DNA of 64,000 nt from contig MPNW01000051.1 in NCBI GenBank assembly GCA_011800805.1, positions 9,652-73,651 of the forward strand. The letters are read 5' to 3'. The DNA comes from Hirudo medicinalis. Its lineage: Eukaryota; Annelida; Clitellata; Hirudinida; Hirudinidae. A program made the translations under genes and the position numbers. Below the pieces are notes generated by a model. It was not told the origin of the DNA, searched no databases, and saw nothing but the letters and a program-made list of their open reading frames with translations. Positions 52,336 to 64,000 of the stretch are shown piece after piece (position 1 is the stretch's first letter; the number at the start of each line of letters is the position of its first letter).

Positions 52336-55077
52336 CCTTTTTAAGTTCACGAATATTAAATAGTGGAAAATTAGTTTGTGGTCCTTCTACTTAGCATAAA
52401 TTTTGTTCAACGTTGTCTTGGTAACGGAGGTGATGGAGATGATAATGATGGAAATTTATTGGGAATGAATTTGATTGTTGCGATTATATTTGTCATTTTG
52501 AAATATTTTAAACATGAGAAATATTGTGAATTAAAGCCGTTATTGTCAATTGGTGCTTTCATTTTGGTCGTCAACGTTTTGATTTTAAAAATTTACGATC
52601 AGATTTTACTCGTAATTTTATCGAATTATTATTGTTATTAGTAAGAAGAATGTTGTTTTGTATGGAGTCAATGATCAGTCCAAATGGATGAATGTCATTT
52701 TTGTCGACTTTGCAAGTCGCGATCGGTCGGTTCCGACTCGTTACATCCAATTCGATTGGTCGGTTTGAGCTCATTCTTCCCATTTGATTGGTTCATTTGG
52801 ATTTGGTCTTTCTATGGCTGCACCTGCAGAGACTGGCCGATGACGTGTGTCGTCGGTCGTTTAAGTTTGGCATGCAATTAAATTTTAGCAATTAACACTT
52901 AACAATTGAGCAATTAGTATCTGAAAACATTCACCATTACTTCATTCTTCGTGCCATGTTTTAACGTACCCGAGCATAAAAAACCCGACGATGTTGTCGA
53001 CAGTCGAATCCCTCGCGTGTAATCTTCGGGACGAGGCCGTCTCTCGTCGGCATGGGGGAGGCCAGTGCTATTATAATCTTGTGGCTGTGGAGATTTTTTT
53101 TTGTCATTATTTATTACAATATTACCATCATTATTAAAGTCTCACTGTGGCTAAATTACTCAGAAAACGGTGATTTTAGTGAAAGTGGCATTTAGTTTTT
53201 TGAAAAATCTTTTATTGTCGTGATGATGTCGGATATTATGTTGTTACGGTCAAAGTTGTATTTTCTTTCTTGGGGTTTTCTTCATCTTTTTTTTTTCACT
53301 ACCTTCATCATTCTGTGGGGAGTAGCTGTGGTGTAGTGGTGGTAGTGGTAGTGGTGGTGGTGTGTCTGTCTGTCTGTTCTTTTTTCAACCCAAAGTATTA
53401 AAAGTCACTTGAGAGAGTTGTCACGTTCCAGTGGGAACTGTTTGTAAAATTCTTTCGTCCACTATCACTTTTAGCATCTTCATTTCTGCTCGAGATTCTT
53501 TTCTATTATATTCTAATGACGTAATTATTATTAGTTATTTTAATATTATATTATAAATATTATTATAATATTATTATTATTAGTTATTATCGTCGACACA
53601 ATTGTCTGCTGTTAACCATAAATAACTTTTCGGGTGCATTTGAGGTCGGTCATGACATGATCCATTCTGATATTTGGCTGCGAGCAGAGTGAACTCGAAT
53701 GACTCTATCCAGATTTAAACTTTTGTTTTGTGTTATTTGTCATTGGCAGAGTTTCAAGTATGGTTAGCGGTTACCTGTGCTGTTAAAGGGATTGCACTAA
53801 TTGTAATATTACTAATATTATTATTTTATTATAATTATTATTATTATTTTCACATCGAAAGTTTTGGCGTCGTTGTCATGGTTACTGCTTCCGTTGGAAA
53901 TCGCCATTCGCTGAGCCGACATGGATGTTGGTGCCTTGTTGATCTCCAACAAGATGGAATAACCTTGACTCCTAAAGTCGACATCAGTGCCCTTTCCAGC
54001 TACTGGCTTGCTTAGCGTGTCAGATACGCGTAGTGATTTGACGAAAAATTATTTTAACTCACTATGGCTACTCGACTCCTGGCATTTTACCCGGTTGGAT
54101 AGTATTTTACGATTTCTCGTTGGTCGCATGCTAGTGTTAACCTAAAAAGGACACGAGCTTTGACCTTTGACATTTGACACTCGATGCTTTTATCTAGTGC
54201 GAGTATTCGTTGGAAATTCGTCTGTAACTGGTCTGCTAGCCGCACAAGCTGCTGTTTTGTTGTTGTTTTTGGCGCTTTATGGGAAGGATTTTATTTTGAG
54301 ATGAAGTCGTCAGAGTGGATTTCAGGGAAATGTTGATATCTATCTCGTTTAGTCCTTACTTTGTGTAATTCTTACTCCCGCGGTATATCAATCGGCCTTA
54401 GGGGGCCCTGCCCACGTGGGACTTCGGTCAGGATGTTACATAAATTTGAATTAATGCACTAGGTCTAGGCAAGTCCATATCATCTTAGTTATGCAACAGA
54501 CTTTGATCAAATAAATAAATAAATAAATAGGTCTAGGCTTAGGGGTTTAGAAGTATTAACACGTGCGAAAGTTAATATCTCAGGCCTCATGGTCGAATGA
54601 GAATAGCTTGTAAAAAGCTGCGCGAGTGTGAATGACGCAGATCTTACAAAATCTGAAAGCGCTTTAGATTGTTAACTAAGAATGATGTAATTGTTACTAT
54701 GGTAACCGAGTTTGTGTTTTGCGGGCGAAATCTAGAATTTGGCAAAATGAATTCTAGTAATTTTGTCGTTCCTTAATTAATTTAAATTTCATGATTAACA
54801 AAGTAAATTAAACCGGAAATAAATTAAAAATCATATGACAATTTTAATTAATATTAATAAAATTATTTAATTAGATATTTTAATTAAAAATTAAAAAATT
54901 TATTAATTAAAAATTTATTAAATTAAAAATTATATTGCAATTTAATTAATAATAATAATATTATTATTCATATTTAGAATCTTTTGATCCAATCTGGGAT
55001 TACGAAACTTCTGCAATCAACCACCAATCAGCCAGCTAAGAAATAAATATTACAAGCAGCTTCTCAAGATCTCAGCA
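52336..55077. other. Spacer between V-ATPase a and SF3B1
   Basis: V-ATPase 3' UTR followed by AT-rich DNA with ATT and GTG repeats (about 53335-53365, 53815-53850) and a SINE fragment at 54471-54527. Short open frames here have no recognisable family. Confidence 0.5.
54460..54538 (+). mobile_element. 5'-truncated SINE copy with target-site duplication
   Basis: Perfect 11-bp direct repeats taggtctaggc at 54460-54470 and 54528-54538 bracket 57 bp holding the family core (catcttagttatgcaacaga, then ctttgatcaa) and an AAAT tail. This is the structure expected of target-primed insertion. Confidence 0.8.
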
Positions 55078-58000
55078 ATGACTGTCAAAACCGCAAAGCA
55101 CCAAGGAGCTATCAGCTACGAAGCCTTCGATGTCGATGACATTGTTGAAGATGAACAAAATGTCGAAGAAACACCAAGAATCCAGAGTGACTATGATCCT
55201 CTGGCAGAGAACCGCGTCAGACGGATTGCAGACAGTGAGAACGAGTATCAAAGCAGGAGGAGGAAACTGGTAATTTCACCCTGTAGGTACGACCCTTTTG
55301 CGGAGGGAGGGGTCACTCCTGCTGCGTCGTCCGAACGACGAACCTTTGCTCGTGTTATGATGGAAAATGAGCAGAACATGCAGAAGAAAGCCCTTACAGA
55401 ACAATTAAAAACAAAACTCAAAGATGGTACATTGAAGGCTAATTCAAACGCAATCGCTCCTACTCAACCGACCAAGAAACGCCGCTGGGATCAAACTCCT
55501 AGCAGTTCGCCACAGGCAAAGAAATGTCACTTTGATGAAGCCGCCACACCTTCTGTGGCCAGATGGAATGAAACTCCAGTCGTGTCTAAAGGCGAGGAAA
55601 CTCCAGCTACCCAGAACATGTGGGAAGCCACCCCGGCTCACGCCACACCTGGAGCTGAAACGCCTGGTCGTATTTCTCAAGCTACTCCAAGTGCACGTAG
55701 AAACAGGTGGGACGAGACGCCTAGAGCTGGAGAGACACCAAGTCAGGTCGAGGGATGTCCAGAGGTGCGAAACCCAAGCAAAATTGAGCCGGGTGCCAGT
55801 GTAAGGAAGTCCAGATGGGACGAGACGCCTGCCAGTGCCACTCCATGCATTTCCGGAGGCGTGAACACTCCTGGATTTCTGACCCCAATGAGTTCGAGTA
55901 CTGGAGCCACTCCCGTTGCATTTACGCCATCTGCAGCTACTCCGATGGGAGTAAAGGCCATGGCCATGGCGACGCCTGGTCCCGCTTTCGCTGGTCTCAT
56001 GACTCCGGAGCAGAAGCAGGCTTGGACCATCCAGAGGGAAGTAGATGAAAGAAACAGACCATTGACTGACGAAGAAATCGATGCTTTGTTACCACCGGGC
56101 TTTAAGATTCTTTCACCCCCCAGTACGTACGTTTCAATCACACCCTCGAGGAAACTCTTAGCAACGCCTACTCCGGCATCGGCTTCACAGATGGGGTTCA
56201 TGATGCAAACACCGAATGTCAAGAGCCACGTTGTAGATCTGCAACCGCCAGATGCCACTTTGCCGCTCATTAAGCCAGACGACATGCAGTACTTCGACCA
56301 GTTGCTGGTTGATGTCAATGAAGAGAGTCTTTCAATAGAGGAGCAGAAAAAAAGGATAATAATGAAATTGCTGCTGAAGCTTAAGAACGGCACCCCTCCG
56401 ATGAGGAAAGCTGCCCTTCGTCAAATAACCAATAAAGCCCAAGAGTTCGGAGCTAAATCTCTTTTTGACCAAATTCTTCCCCTGTTCATGAATCCACAAT
56501 TGGAAGATCAAGAACGACACTTGCTCGTTAAGGTCTTGGGGAGAATTTTGTATAAGTTGGATGATCTGGTTCGACCCTACGTCCATAACATACTGGTTGT
56601 CGCTGAGCCTCTTCTTATAGACAAGGATTACTACACGAGAATCGAGGGCAGGGAAATCATATCCAATCTGGCCAAGGCTGTAGGTTCGGCATGGATGTTC
56701 GCCACCATGAGGCCAGACATCAGCCACATGGACGAATATATCAGAAATTCCACTGCACGCACTTTTGCCATTGTTGCTTCCACATTTGGTGTTTCCTCAG
56801 TTATTGGTTTCATAAAGGCTGTGTGCACATGCAAAAAGAGTTGGCAGGCAAAGCATACTGGAATAAAGACGATTCAACAGATAGCAATCCTCATCGGCTG
56901 TTCCGTTTTGCCCCATATCGGTGATTTGATAGAAATCATCAAAAATGGATTGTCTGACGAAAATCAAAAAATAAGAACAATAACCGCCCTTGCAATTGCT
57001 GCCCTTGCAGAAGCCGCCACACCTTATGGAATTGAGTCATTTGAAGACGTCTTGAAGCCTTTATGGGAAGGAATCAGGAAACACAGAGGCAAGGGATTGT
57101 CTTCTTTTCTCAAGGCGATTGGATGTATTATTCCTCTCATGGACGCTGAATTATCTTGTTACTATGTCAAGGAAGTCATGCTAATTCTCGTTAGAGAGTT
57201 TCAATCTCCTGACGAAGAGATGAAGATGATAGTTCTAAAGGCTGTGAAACAATGTTGCGCTGCGGAGGGTGTGGAGAAAACTTACATTAAAGAGAACGTC
57301 TTGCCTCCTTATTTCAGGTGTTTCTGGAATCAGAGAATAGCCATGGACAGATTAAACTACATGCAGGCGGTCGATACCACTGTCGAAATTGCCAACAAAG
57401 TCGGAGCGTCGGAGATCGTTAGAAGAATTGTCAACGACTTGAAGGATGATTCGGAACCGTACAGGAAAATGGCTATGGAGACCATTGAGAAAGTCATGAC
57501 CAACGTTGGTTCCGCTGACATTGATCCAAAACTCGAAGAGTTGCTCATTGACGGCTTAATCCACGCATTCCAAGAACAGACAAGCGATGATCGGACAATA
57601 ATCAACGGAATTGCTGGCGTGGTGAATGCTCTTGGAACCAGAACAAAACCATACATTGCTCAGATTGTAGCAATAATTAAGTGGAGATGCAATTCTAAAG
57701 TGGCCAAATCGAGGGAGCAAGCAGCCGACCTCGCGGCTCGCATTGCCCCCGTGGTGATGCGTTGTGGGGAAGAATCGACTCTTATCTTTTTGGGGCACAT
57801 TCTTTTCGAATATCTCGGCGAAGAATACCCCGAAGTGCTTGGCAGCATTCTCGGAGCCTTAAAGAGCATCGTCAGTGTCGTTGGTATGTCAAAGATGAGT
57901 CCACCAATCAAAGATCTCTTACCTAGACTGACCCCTATTCTCAAAAATAGGCACGAAAAGGTGCAGGAAAATTGTATCGACCTGGTTGGTCGAATAGCAG

Positions 58001-58791
58001 ATAGGGGAGCTGAGTATGTTGCAGCCAGAGAGTGGATGAGGATTTGCTTCGAGCTTCTCGAACTACTCAAGGCTAACAAGAAAGCCATCAGGAGAGCTGC
58101 GGTCAATACCTTCGGGTACATCGCCAAAGCCATCGGACCTCATGACGTATTGGCCACCTTGTTGAACAATCTCAAGGTTCAAGAAAGACAGAATCGAGTG
58201 TGCACAACAGTAGCCATAGCAATTGTCGCTGAAACGTGTGCTCCATTCACAGTTCTTCCGGCGCTGATGAACGAATACAGAGTTCCAGAGATGAATGTGC
58301 AGAATGGAGTTCTTAAGTCTCTCTCCTTCCTCTTTGAATACATCGGTGAAATGAGCAAGGATTATGTGTATGCGATTACCCCACTACTAGAGGACGCCCT
58401 CATGGACAGAGATCTCGTGCACAGGCAAACCGCAATGTCGGCCGTGGGTCACTTGGCAATTGGAGTTCAAGGACTCGGTTGTGACGATGCTCTCACCCAC
58501 CTGATGAACTTCGTCTGGCCTAATATTTTCGAGACTTCGGCTCACGTCCGCCTTGCATTTATGAGTGCAGTTGAGGGGATGAGGATTGCCTTGGGACCAA
58601 CCAAAATATTACAGCACCTTGTCCAAGGTCTCTACCACCCTGCCAGGAAGGTCAGGGAAACCTACTGGAGGTTGTACAACTCTCTCTACGTCGGATCACA
58701 GGACGCACTCATACCGGCCTACCCAAGGATACCCGACGACGCTGAAAACGGATACATTAGACACGAGCTGGATTACTTGATCTGTTCATAA
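55078..58791 (+). CDS. SF3B1: Splicing factor 3B subunit 1 (U2 snRNP)
   Basis: HEAT-repeat scaffold of the U2 snRNP that clamps the branch-point helix. 1237 residues in one open frame with no intron (human 1304). The N-terminal third is disordered with several RWDETP-type repeats (RWDQTP, RWNETP, RWDETP), the phosphorylated TP motifs that bind other splicing factors. From about residue 410, marked by [16 protein letters not shown], come the HEAT repeats with [98 protein letters not shown] and [20 protein letters not shown]. The end is [12 protein letters not shown]. Residues equal to human cancer hot spots (E622, R625, H662, K666, K700) are unchanged as read by hand. Start: first ATG, two bases after a CAG acceptor-like motif. 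AATAAA at about 58868. Confidence 0.97.
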   Translation: MTVKTAKHQGAISYEAFDVDDIVEDEQNVEETPRIQSDYDPLAENRVRRIADSENEYQSRRRKLVISPCRYDPFAEGGVTPAASSERRTFARVMMENEQNMQKKALTEQLKTKLKDGTLKANSNAIAPTQPTKKRRWDQTPSSSPQAKKCHFDEAATPSVARWNETPVVSKGEETPATQNMWEATPAHATPGAETPGRISQATPSARRNRWDETPRAGETPSQVEGCPEVRNPSKIEPGASVRKSRWDETPASATPCISGGVNTPGFLTPMSSSTGATPVAFTPSAATPMGVKAMAMATPGPAFAGLMTPEQKQAWTIQREVDERNRPLTDEEIDALLPPGFKILSPPSTYVSITPSRKLLATPTPASASQMGFMMQTPNVKSHVVDLQPPDATLPLIKPDDMQYFDQLLVDVNEESLSIEEQKKRIIMKLLLKLKNGTPPMRKAALRQITNKAQEFGAKSLFDQILPLFMNPQLEDQERHLLVKVLGRILYKLDDLVRPYVHNILVVAEPLLIDKDYYTRIEGREIISNLAKAVGSAWMFATMRPDISHMDEYIRNSTARTFAIVASTFGVSSVIGFIKAVCTCKKSWQAKHTGIKTIQQIAILIGCSVLPHIGDLIEIIKNGLSDENQKIRTITALAIAALAEAATPYGIESFEDVLKPLWEGIRKHRGKGLSSFLKAIGCIIPLMDAELSCYYVKEVMLILVREFQSPDEEMKMIVLKAVKQCCAAEGVEKTYIKENVLPPYFRCFWNQRIAMDRLNYMQAVDTTVEIANKVGASEIVRRIVNDLKDDSEPYRKMAMETIEKVMTNVGSADIDPKLEELLIDGLIHAFQEQTSDDRTIINGIAGVVNALGTRTKPYIAQIVAIIKWRCNSKVAKSREQAADLAARIAPVVMRCGEESTLIFLGHILFEYLGEEYPEVLGSILGALKSIVSVVGMSKMSPPIKDLLPRLTPILKNRHEKVQENCIDLVGRIADRGAEYVAAREWMRICFELLELLKANKKAIRRAAVNTFGYIAKAIGPHDVLATLLNNLKVQERQNRVCTTVAIAIVAETCAPFTVLPALMNEYRVPEMNVQNGVLKSLSFLFEYIGEMSKDYVYAITPLLEDALMDRDLVHRQTAMSAVGHLAIGVQGLGCDDALTHLMNFVWPNIFETSAHVRLAFMSAVEGMRIALGPTKILQHLVQGLYHPARKVRETYWRLYNSLYVGSQDALIPAYPRIPDDAENGYIRHELDYLICS

Positions 58792-59538
58792 TCACTTTAT
58801 TTGGATTCATTCAAACATTTAGAACCTGCTATTGTTTTTTGTATACATTATTAGCCATTGTAACTTGAATAAAAGTCATTTTTAACGCAATTGTTGTTAA
58901 TTCTCTTATCTCATAATTGGTCATGATTGATGACGTCGACGATAATAATAATAATAATAATAATAATAACAGAGTAAATAATCAGTAGCTCTAATGTCAT
59001 TGAAATAATAAATGATGAGAGGTTATGGCATTAGGTATGTTGAGATCATTTCAGAGCCCTCAGGTCACACTTTATTGGGAAAACACCCTTTGACCTGATT
59101 GTTTGGACAGGAGACCTCTTGCACTGCCCTCTATCAAGACCTGGGATGAATAGTAATGAAATTAATAGGTTAAAATATTTTTTCATAAAATACATAATAA
59201 TGTTTACAGCCAGGGCAGCCGACAGAAATTTCAGGCCCTAGCCATGGGCCCCATGATATAACAATTTGGTAATGGAAAAGCAAAGAAAAGGTTTTAAAAC
59301 CAGGGGCTACAAAAAATTGAAGGGACCTGGGCACTTGCTCACCCTGTCCCCTCATGGCAGCCCCGTTTATAGCCTAATAAGAATAATTTGATAATAAGCC
59401 CTGCACAGCTAAAGTCATTGGGAGATAAATCATGAGAAGATTATATGTGAAATAAAAAGAATTAATCATCACTATAATCTCCATTATTCCTCATCAAACA
59501 CATTTCAATGACAAGTTTATGATGCAAATAAACATTTC
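58792..59538. other. Convergent 3' spacer of SF3B1 and HTD2
   Basis: Contains the SF3B1 3' UTR, a short AAT repeat (about 58942-58968) and, at about 59205-59365, a GC-richer patch (with a gggccc palindrome) that looks like part of an interspersed repeat but which I cannot name. Confidence 0.45.
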
Positions 59539-60491
59539 TCAGTTTTTAAAACGTTCCTGACAAGCATTCAATTCCACAATCTTGACCTTGTTGGAGTCAT
59601 TTGAAATGCATCTCAGTCTAAGCAAGACCCTGAGGCCTTCCATCTCTCTGACCTCCATTTCGGCCGTGATCTCTTCGTTGACGAAAACTGGAATTCGCTT
59701 TGGACGTCATTTGGGAATTTAATTAATAATAACAAAATTGAATAAATCACTTGAAATCATCAGCTAATTGCATTAAATTGGTAATCCTGACATGCTTTTA
59801 ATATAAACATCATAATATTATGTAACATAATAATAACAGAAATATGTAATTATGTAATAAATGATAAATACAACCAAACAAAGTGTCACACAACCATCCA
59901 GCCATCAATTCATACAACCTGCCAATTAGTTCATCCATCACCTGGTTTGAGATATGCACATTCCATGCTCAACAGCAGTGATCCTGAGCCCAAATGCTGT
60001 GCCATGAGACCAGAAAATAGGCTGACGTTGTAAGAATTGTTGTTGGTAAAGAAAACAGTCAACAAATAGCAATCAACAATTGATATAAAAATTCTTTTCA
60101 CAATAACTTTTATTTTAAAATAATTATAAATTTATAAGTTATTAATCCTTCAAGAAACTATGCATGCGATACCATATTTGAATAACCTGTTAGCCAGCAT
60201 TCCATGAACAATTGGCTTATTGAATTTGGTCTTGGAAGCAAAGGTTTCATCCAAATGGATAGGATTGTGGTCTCCGCTGAGATGGGCGAAGCTTTTTACA
60301 TCTTCAGGAGTGAAGCGGCGCGTTAGAGAAAACTTAGAACCGACATGCAAACCTGCTGGTTTTTCGTCGACAGTTTTTTGGCTAAAAAATTTTATGTTTA
60401 CGTTTGAAAGATGGGCTGGAATTAAATATCCCCGAGTGATAAAACTTCCGTAAAAGAGATTAAAGCTCGATCCCAGCTTCATGACCACCAA
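59539..60491 (-). CDS. HTD2: Hydroxyacyl-thioester dehydratase type 2, mitochondrial
   Basis: MaoC-like hotdog dehydratase of mitochondrial fatty acid synthesis, converting 3-hydroxyacyl-ACP to enoyl-ACP. Three exons: 60491-60187, 60021-59942, 59687-59539; phases agree and give 177 residues (human about 168). Residues 1-45 are basic and hydroxylated, fitting a mitochondrial presequence. The hydratase motif is in exon 1: FAHLSGDHNPIHLDETFA, then FNKPIVHGMLANS, with the Asp and His of the GDxNPxH signature present. Exon 2 gives LFSGLMAQHLGSGSLLLSME and exon 3 the last strands, VFVNEEITAEMEV and VKIVELNA. The exon 3 acceptor (gaattccag|TT) is the one that keeps frame. In vertebrates HTD2 shares a transcript with RPP14; no RPP14-like frame is seen upstream here. 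Confidence 0.9.
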
Positions 60492-60719
60492 GCAAATTTC
60501 CCTTTATCGATGTTTAAAAGTTAATGTTAACTTCTTTTATTAATGCTAACATTTAAATATGTGTAACTTTAAAAATCCGGTAAATTGTACCGCATTGCAA
60601 AAAACACTAATATCAATACATTATCAATTAATTATCCAGTTAAGCAAGCATTTAGTAAGGTTTTTCTACTATACTTTCAATAAATCGTGACAACAAGAAT
60701 TAGTTTAAACAACTTCCAT

Positions 60720-61019
60720 TTAAAGCAAGTAAAACATTTCGTATCTGACATATCTCTCCTCTTCTTGTCTCGGTGCTTCTAAAATTATCTGTGGTGTTAC
60801 AACGCTAAGGACATTGCGACCGGCATCCGCACCATTTTCTTCATCGATAGATGCAACCTCATTAGATCTGGAAACGGAATGCGCCACAGTTTCATCGTAA
60901 TGGCACCTCTTTGCCCCCGGTAAAATGCCAGCAGAGGGTCGCTTATTTGGCCGCTCAATATCAATTGTTTCTGTAGTGGCTTGCGACGAGACCCCCTTAG
61001 ATCTAAAGTTGCTTGACAT
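60720..61019 (-). CDS. Hypothetical 99-residue protein with weak SF3B1 resemblance
   Basis: Open frame starting MSSNFRSKGVSSQATTETID. The segment AKRCHYDETVAHSVSRSNE resembles [19 protein letters not shown] of the SF3B1 gene 5 kb away, and its end YVRYEMFYLL resembles the SF3B1 end (YIRYELDYIL in human). Everything between is absent. It may be a processed, internally deleted SF3B1 derivative, or an unrelated short gene with a chance match. No introns, no splice sites and no clear promoter assigned. Confidence 0.35.
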   Translation of the reverse strand: MSSNFRSKGVSSQATTETIDIERPNKRPSAGILPGAKRCHYDETVAHSVSRSNEVASIDEENGADAGRNVLSVVTPQIILEAPRQEEERYVRYEMFYLL

Positions 61020-61812
61020 TTCTGGAATTTGTTAGGTGAGCAAGATTAATCTAGTGCTGTAGTAAGCGAATGTTGCTTAGGAGAGTTATTTATCTAGCCC
61101 GTGATAATTTTAATAGTTAAGTGGCTGCTGTTGCTTCCCCTCAGACTTAGACTGCACAGAAGATTCTAAATATTACTTAATAATTCAACAAAGTTAATTG
61201 AATTAAATTATAATTACTATTTTGAATAAAATATGTAGCCATCTTGACAATCGAACGATTAACAAAAATACGATAACCTACACATACAGCGCTAGAGATT
61301 GTTGGCCAATCGACGGGCAGAAGCCAACTCACAGAGAGCGACCATTGGCAACTCCATCACCGACTTTACTCCCTGACCCTGGAAATCCATGTAGAACTGA
61401 CAAGTCGCCGCCTGCGGAGTTGGCTCTCGCCAGCCACTTTAACCACCGCCGCTCAAAATCTAATTTGAGTGCCTCCAAACGCGCCTCGAAATTAGGTTTA
61501 AACTAATTTCTTAAATTTAAATTCGAATAACCCAATCAATCTCGTGATGCAAATACGACAACACCCCACTCAGGCCACTGAACTTCAGAAAAGGACCGAT
61601 TTCGATAACCTATGAATTTCACGGAACGTGTTTTAAAGAGAAATCAAGAAACAACTACAACGACAAAATGTAACACAAATTTCAAAGCAGAACAGAAACT
61701 GTTACTGGATATCAGAGGATAAGAACTTGGCTGATGACCAAAATGGGACGACTGGAGACGGGGATGAACGATCCTGATTGTCCACTCGATTGAATGCTCC
61801 CCCAATCAACAA
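61020..61812. other. Spacer between the hypothetical frame and SMC3
   Basis: Likely holds the SMC3 3' UTR. A 94-codon frame at 61222-61506 on the plus strand has no recognisable family and is probably chance. Confidence 0.4.

Positions 61813-64000
<2,188 letters not shown>

Noticed and set aside
61222..61506. 94-codon plus-strand frame between HTD2 and SMC3
   Set aside because: Composition is unremarkable, no motif, and it overlaps the expected 3' flank of SMC3.

Overview
The window is nuclear DNA from an animal, most likely an invertebrate. The genes carry many GT-AG introns, the intergenic and intronic DNA is AT-rich and full of ATC/GAT, ATT/AAT and GTT microsatellites, and all recognisable genes are metazoan orthologues. 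The density of trinucleotide repeats and the gene set would suit a lophotrochozoan such as a leech, but that is an inference; nothing here fixes the species.

Layout, left to right. 2231-3345 (-) NDUFB4, a mitochondrial complex I subunit. 3733-12520 (+) an sn1-specific diacylglycerol lipase (DAGL alpha type) with about 16-17 exons, an altered active-site neighbourhood and an apparent 1-nt frame break in its last exon. 15742-20640 (+) Golgi class I alpha-1,2-mannosidase (GH47), 11 exons. 20641-30092 is gene-poor and holds decayed mobile DNA: a tRNA-derived SINE, a Tc1/mariner remnant and several tandem repeats. 30093-33384 (+) a GT11 alpha-1,2-fucosyltransferase-like gene whose intron contains a LINE remnant and a hAT remnant and whose last exon has a 1-nt frame break. 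33905-35356 (-) RBBP5 with no coding intron. 37357-44476 (-) CNOT4, 16 exons. 45262-52335 (+) V-ATPase V0 subunit a, 21 exons. 55078-58791 (+) SF3B1, also without coding introns. 59539-60491 (-) HTD2, a mitochondrial hotdog dehydratase. 60720-61019 (-) a short open frame faintly resembling parts of SF3B1. 61813-64000 (-) the C-terminal eight exons of SMC3, running off the right edge.

The genes are mostly housekeeping and do not form one pathway. Partial themes are the secretory pathway and Golgi (mannosidase, fucosyltransferase, V-ATPase), chromatin and RNA (RBBP5, CNOT4, SF3B1, SMC3) and mitochondria (NDUFB4, HTD2). Two head-to-head pairs share short 5' spacers: NDUFB4/DAGL (387 bp) and CNOT4/V-ATPase a (785 bp).

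The most interesting signals are: (1) GAT repeats just inside intron 5' ends facing complementary ATC repeats just before the 3' splice sites in DAGL and V-ATPase a; (2) a DAGL that keeps the Ser-Asp-His triad but has lost the usual RGT and GHSLG motifs; (3) frame breaks in the last exons of two genes; (4) a small MITE with an internal tandem duplication in a CNOT4 intron; (5) a SINE family with a clear target-site duplication; (6) splice-acceptor-like AG motifs immediately before several start codons. Exon boundaries were set by hand from phase, GT-AG consensus and family resemblance; no alignments were run.
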